From assembly GCA_014729955.1 (NCBI GenBank), contig WJJA01000047.1, positions 1 through 8,303 on the forward strand: a DNA stretch of 8,303 nt. The letters run 5' to 3'. This DNA comes from a bacterium (GTDB taxonomy: Bacteria; Electryoneota; Electryoneia; Electryoneales; Electryoneaceae). A program made the translations under genes and the position numbers. A model generated the notes under the pieces. It searched no databases and was not told the origin of the DNA. It saw nothing but the letters and a program-made list of their open reading frames with translations. Below are positions 6,284 to 8,303 of this stretch, piece by piece. Within the stretch, counting starts at the first letter, position 1. Every line of letters starts with the position of its first letter.

Positions 6284-6546
6284 CTGACCCGAATATTTCA
6301 TGAATGATGAAAGCGAGCTATGGTAAGGACTGGTTTTACAGGAAGATGTTCCCCAATTTGCCACTTCCTCCCGGCGACGGTTTGTGCCCAGACGTAAAAG
6401 AGAAAAACCCATTTATTCATTCACCCTTCGGGCGGTCCCAAGCACGTCATCTGCTTTGTTCCGAAGGATTCGCGGTATTGCCATACAGCTTCATCCTTCG
6501 CGCCTCGCATCTGACACAGTTTGAACTCGTGAAATATTCGGGTTAG
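6284..6546 (+). repeat. Complete 263-bp repeat element with 17-bp terminal inverted repeats (MITE-like)
   Basis: The left end CTGACCCGAATATTTCA (6284-6300) and the right end TGAAATATTCGGGTTAG (6530-6546) are inverted copies matching at 16 of 17 bases; the inner 13 are identical. The first 83 bases recur inverted at 1-83. The interior holds CCCTTCGGG (6424-6432) and a long hairpin (6462-6500). No transposase is encoded, so if it moves it must be mobilised by a protein made elsewhere. I see no obvious target duplication in the flanks. An 80-codon open frame at 6304-6546 covers almost the whole element and ends within the terminal repeat; I regard it as incidental. Confidence 0.85.
6462..6500. 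repeat. Inverted repeat (hairpin) inside the repeat element
   Basis: CGAAGGAT (6462-6469) and ATCCTTCG (6493-6500) are perfect 8-base inverted copies separated by 23 bases. It lies in the part of the element not seen in the truncated left copy. It could form a stem-loop in RNA or in single-stranded DNA; no T-run follows, so it is not a standard terminator. Confidence 0.6.
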
Positions 6547-6564
6547 AACTTTGCTTCAGCCCCT

Positions 6565-7065
6565 CTACAGCAGCGGCTGCACCATGTTCAGCCAGGCCTG
6601 CTTGTCCTGGTACCCGACATGATGGGCGTTTATCTTGCCTTCACGGTCGATGATGAAGCTGAAGGGAATGCCGCCTCGCATCGACTGCGGCAGGAGTTTC
6701 TGGTAGACCGACGCCACGTCATGGTCGCCCAGTGCCAGGGGATAATCGATCCCGACCTGCTTGCTGTAACGTTCCATGTTTGCCGGTTCATCGGATACGA
6801 GCACACCGAGGATCACGAGACCGTCATCCTCGAGTTCGTCGTACATCTCGATAAAATGCGGGATTTCGAGCTTGCAGGGCGGACACCAGGTCGCCCAGAA
6901 GTTCAGCAGCACCACTTTGCCCTCGTAGTCGGAGAGCTTCACGGTTTCACCGTCCATGGTTTTCAGGGCAAAACCGGGCGCAGCGTCCTTTGCCTGCAGG
7001 GTGACGGGCGCGATGAGCAGCACTGCAAGCAACAGAACGGCGATTGCATTCATTCGGGTTTGCAT
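6565..7065 (-). CDS. Secreted TlpA/ResA-like thiol-disulfide oxidoreductase
   Basis: The 166-residue product is a thioredoxin-fold reductase of the AhpC/TSA-Redoxin branch, exported by Sec and expected to reduce disulfides in the periplasm, for example during cytochrome c maturation. Residues 1-25 are a signal peptide with a hydrophobic core AVLLLAVLLIAPV and a likely cut after LQA. The active site is WCPPC (Cys61, Cys64) in NFWATWCPPC, and the cis-proline is in GGIPFSFIID (Pro134). There is no lipobox, so it is probably soluble or held by an uncleaved leader. ATG at 7063-7065 follows AAGGGG on the minus strand at 7 bases; a second Met at residue 5 is an alternative start. It is transcribed divergently from the subtilase gene. 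The client protein cannot be told from this context. Confidence 0.95.
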   Translation of the reverse strand: MQTRMNAIAVLLLAVLLIAPVTLQAKDAAPGFALKTMDGETVKLSDYEGKVVLLNFWATWCPPCKLEIPHFIEMYDELEDDGLVILGVLVSDEPANMERYSKQVGIDYPLALGDHDVASVYQKLLPQSMRGGIPFSFIIDREGKINAHHVGYQDKQAWLNMVQPLL

Positions 7066-7413
7066 CGATGGTCCCCTTCTATCGTGTCAACACTTGTGGT
7101 TTCGAGCCTGTTGTTTCGATACGCCCGACTCTTCCCCGGGGTTCCCCGGAACAGCGTTCGGTTGATCCGGAAGGCAGGCGTAACCGGCACCTACTTCTTA
7201 GTTGCAGACTCAATCGGAAAGTTACTGCCCCGGAGAGAACGTGGGAAGGGACAGGTTGAAGCCGTAGTCGAGAAATCGAAATCGCCTGTCCGGCCGGTAC
7301 CGGCTCTCCGTCGTCGGAACATGGTTCACAATCCTTTGTCCCGTTGCGCGGAGCCTTTGAAAGTCTTTTCCTTATATTGCTATGATTGTTTTCACTATCA
7401 CTCGGAGTGACTG
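7066..7413. other. 348-bp divergent intergenic region between the thioredoxin and subtilase genes
   Basis: No credible gene lies here. It must hold promoters for both divergent genes. On the plus side a good promoter is seen at 7357-7386. Other structure includes TTCCCCGG repeated directly at 7132-7139 and 7142-7149, exactly ten bases apart, and a perfect 12-base palindrome GCCGGTACCGGC at 7293-7304. On the minus strand a perfect TTGACA occurs just before the thioredoxin ribosome site, but it is too near the start codon to serve it with a normal -10 element. Confidence 0.6.
7357..7386 (+). promoter_or_regulatory. Likely promoter of the subtilase gene
   Basis: TTGAAA (7357-7362) and TATGAT (7381-7386) each match the sigma-70 consensus at five of six positions and are 18 bases apart. 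The intervening and following DNA is AT-rich compared with its surroundings. The implied transcript start near 7393 gives a short leader of about 20 bases, just enough for GGAG at 7404-7407, 6 bases before ATG 7414. Confidence 0.6.
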
Positions 7414-8303
7414 ATGCGCCTGCCACACCTGCTGCTTGCACTGCTGCTGCTCCCCTTCTCCGTTCATGCGGATCTGTATGTCAAGGTCGCGAGCCACGCC
7501 GAGCTGGACGGCCTTGCTCCCGAGGAGCGTATTACGACCACCGTGCCGGAAGCTCTTTCTGTCGAACCGGCCTTTCAACAGCAGGCGGTGCAGGAACACC
7601 CGGTGCTTTCACGCTGGATACGAGTCAAGACAACCCCTGAAACGGATGCCCGACTTCTGCTGCAGCGGTTGTCCGTTCTTGATGGAGTCGAGCAGGTCGA
7701 AGTCCCGCCTGTGCGTCAAACCTGCGGCTTGGGCGAGCTGGACGACATCCCCACCGATCCGCTGCTCGCATGGCAGTGGTACCTGGAAGCGGTGGAAGCT
7801 TATGCGGCGTGGGACCTCGTGCCGGACGCTTCGGACGTGATCGTGTCGGTGGTGGACATCGGGACCGCGATTGAGCACCTCGACCTGGCGGATGTACTCT
7901 GGACCAATACCGCAGAAGCGGGCGGGGCCGCGAACAGCGACGATGACGGCAACGGTTACATCGACGACATCCACGGCTACAACGTGTACAACGACCAACC
8001 CGACCCAAGTCCGGCGAGCAGCAGCGACACTCACGGCACTCACGTGGCCGGTACACTGGCTGCGGCGCACAATGACAGCCGGGGAATTGCCGGCATGGCG
8101 CCGGGTGTGCGGTTGATGGCGGTACGTGCCGGCGAAGGGTCGAACGTCTTCAACGGTTTCGACGGTGTGCTCTACGCGGCGATCAATGGTGCCGACGTCA
8201 TCGTTCTTTCCTGGGGTGGATTCGGCGCATCCGTGCTTGAGCATGACATCGTCCGCTACGCGGTCGATCAGGGCTGCATTCTGGTCGCGGCCGCCGGCAA
8301 CCA
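7414..8303 (+). CDS. Secreted subtilisin-like serine peptidase (S8 family), 3' end outside window
   Basis: The visible 296 residues plus part of the next codon begin with a signal peptide (LLLALLLLPFSVHA, likely cut after Ala19). A propeptide-like region of about 100 residues follows, then a subtilase domain. The catalytic Asp148 is in VVDIGT, where most family members have D-T/S-G. The catalytic His207 is in HGTHVAGT, and Asn296 of AAAGN at the right edge is the oxyanion-hole residue. The serine motif GTSMAxP would lie beyond the window, so activity cannot be confirmed. A DDDGNGYIDD stretch (7932-7961) looks like a calcium-binding loop typical of bacterial subtilases. GGAG precedes the ATG by 6 bases, and an in-frame TGA at 7408-7410 fixes the start. 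It probably acts outside the inner membrane. Any C-terminal secretion or sorting domain is not visible. Confidence 0.95.
   Translation, partial: MRLPHLLLALLLLPFSVHADLYVKVASHAELDGLAPEERITTTVPEALSVEPAFQQQAVQEHPVLSRWIRVKTTPETDARLLLQRLSVLDGVEQVEVPPVRQTCGLGELDDIPTDPLLAWQWYLEAVEAYAAWDLVPDASDVIVSVVDIGTAIEHLDLADVLWTNTAEAGGAANSDDDGNGYIDDIHGYNVYNDQPDPSPASSSDTHGTHVAGTLAAAHNDSRGIAGMAPGVRLMAVRAGEGSNVFNGFDGVLYAAINGADVIVLSWGGFGASVLEHDIVRYAVDQGCILVAAAGN

Larger units (their letters stand above)
6145..6564. other. Convergent intergenic region, mostly filled by the repeat element
   Basis: The first 139 bases (6145-6283) show no gene and no clear terminator for the upstream operon. The repeat element fills 6284-6546. 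Only 18 bases then remain before the stop codon of the minus-strand thioredoxin gene. The two flanking genes converge on this region, a place where an insertion disrupts neither promoter. Confidence 0.7.

Noticed and set aside
6284..6546. Element as an integron attC site or a CRISPR-like unit
   Set aside because: The ends are simple inverted repeats without the attC core sites (RYYYAAC/GTTRRRY), and there is no regular repeat-spacer pattern.
7081..7090. TTGACA on the minus strand as the -35 box of the thioredoxin gene
   Set aside because: It lies about 20 bases before the start codon, so a -10 box at normal spacing would fall at the start codon and leave no leader with the ribosome site.
6619..7410. 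A 263-codon plus-strand open frame over the thioredoxin gene and the divergent intergenic region
   Set aside because: Its first half is antisense to the TlpA-like gene, which has a signal peptide, a WCPPC site and a ribosome site. The second half runs through intergenic DNA with no motif or coding-like composition.
7066..7413. A metabolite riboswitch in the divergent intergenic region
   Set aside because: Most of the region lies upstream of the likely subtilase promoter, and I could not recognise any known riboswitch core. Only simple repeats and a palindrome are visible.
7609..8244. A 211-codon minus-strand open frame opposite the subtilase
   Set aside because: The plus strand encodes a signal peptide and the Asp, His and Asn motifs of an S8 peptidase in one continuous frame, so the minus-strand frame is a shadow.

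Overview
The window is bacterial DNA, GC-rich by eye, with closely packed genes. Two proteins carry Sec signal peptides and one is a periplasmic-type thioredoxin, which suggests a Gram-negative cell. The neighbouring folK and deoxynucleoside kinase genes, the SDY-type kinase, the HGC-type FolB and a DDDGNGY subtilase fit the Fibrobacteres-Chlorobi-Bacteroidetes group or a related candidate phylum. That placement is inference.

Layout: (1) positions 1-83 are the end of a repeat element cut by the window edge. (2) 290-871 is a PfpI/DJ-1 family gene followed by a hairpin terminator. (3) A 383-bp leader precedes a same-strand cluster: pyrG (CTP synthase), an RlmI-like 23S rRNA cytosine methyltransferase, folB, folK, a deoxynucleoside kinase with a TTG start, and a 68-residue single-span membrane protein. 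Four-base or one-base overlaps at three junctions argue for co-transcription and translational coupling. (4) 6284-6546 is a complete 263-bp repeat element with 17-bp terminal inverted repeats. (5) A TlpA-like thioredoxin lies on the minus strand (6565-7065). (6) A 348-bp divergent intergenic region carries a good promoter. (7) A secreted subtilase starts at 7414 and runs off the right edge.

The cluster joins pyrimidine nucleotide supply (pyrG), deoxynucleoside salvage (kinase) and two consecutive folate steps (folB, folK) with an rRNA modification enzyme. This is a growth and housekeeping set rather than a defence or mobile island.

Two observations deserve attention. First, the whole 6.2-kb block from the PfpI gene to the small membrane protein is bracketed by inverted, nearly identical copies of the same repeat element, one complete and one cut by the window. 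Second, the FolB homologue aligns without gaps to the classical dihydroneopterin aldolase but has isoleucine where the catalytic tyrosine should be. I found no CRISPR array, tRNA, rRNA, transposase or evident new multi-gene system.
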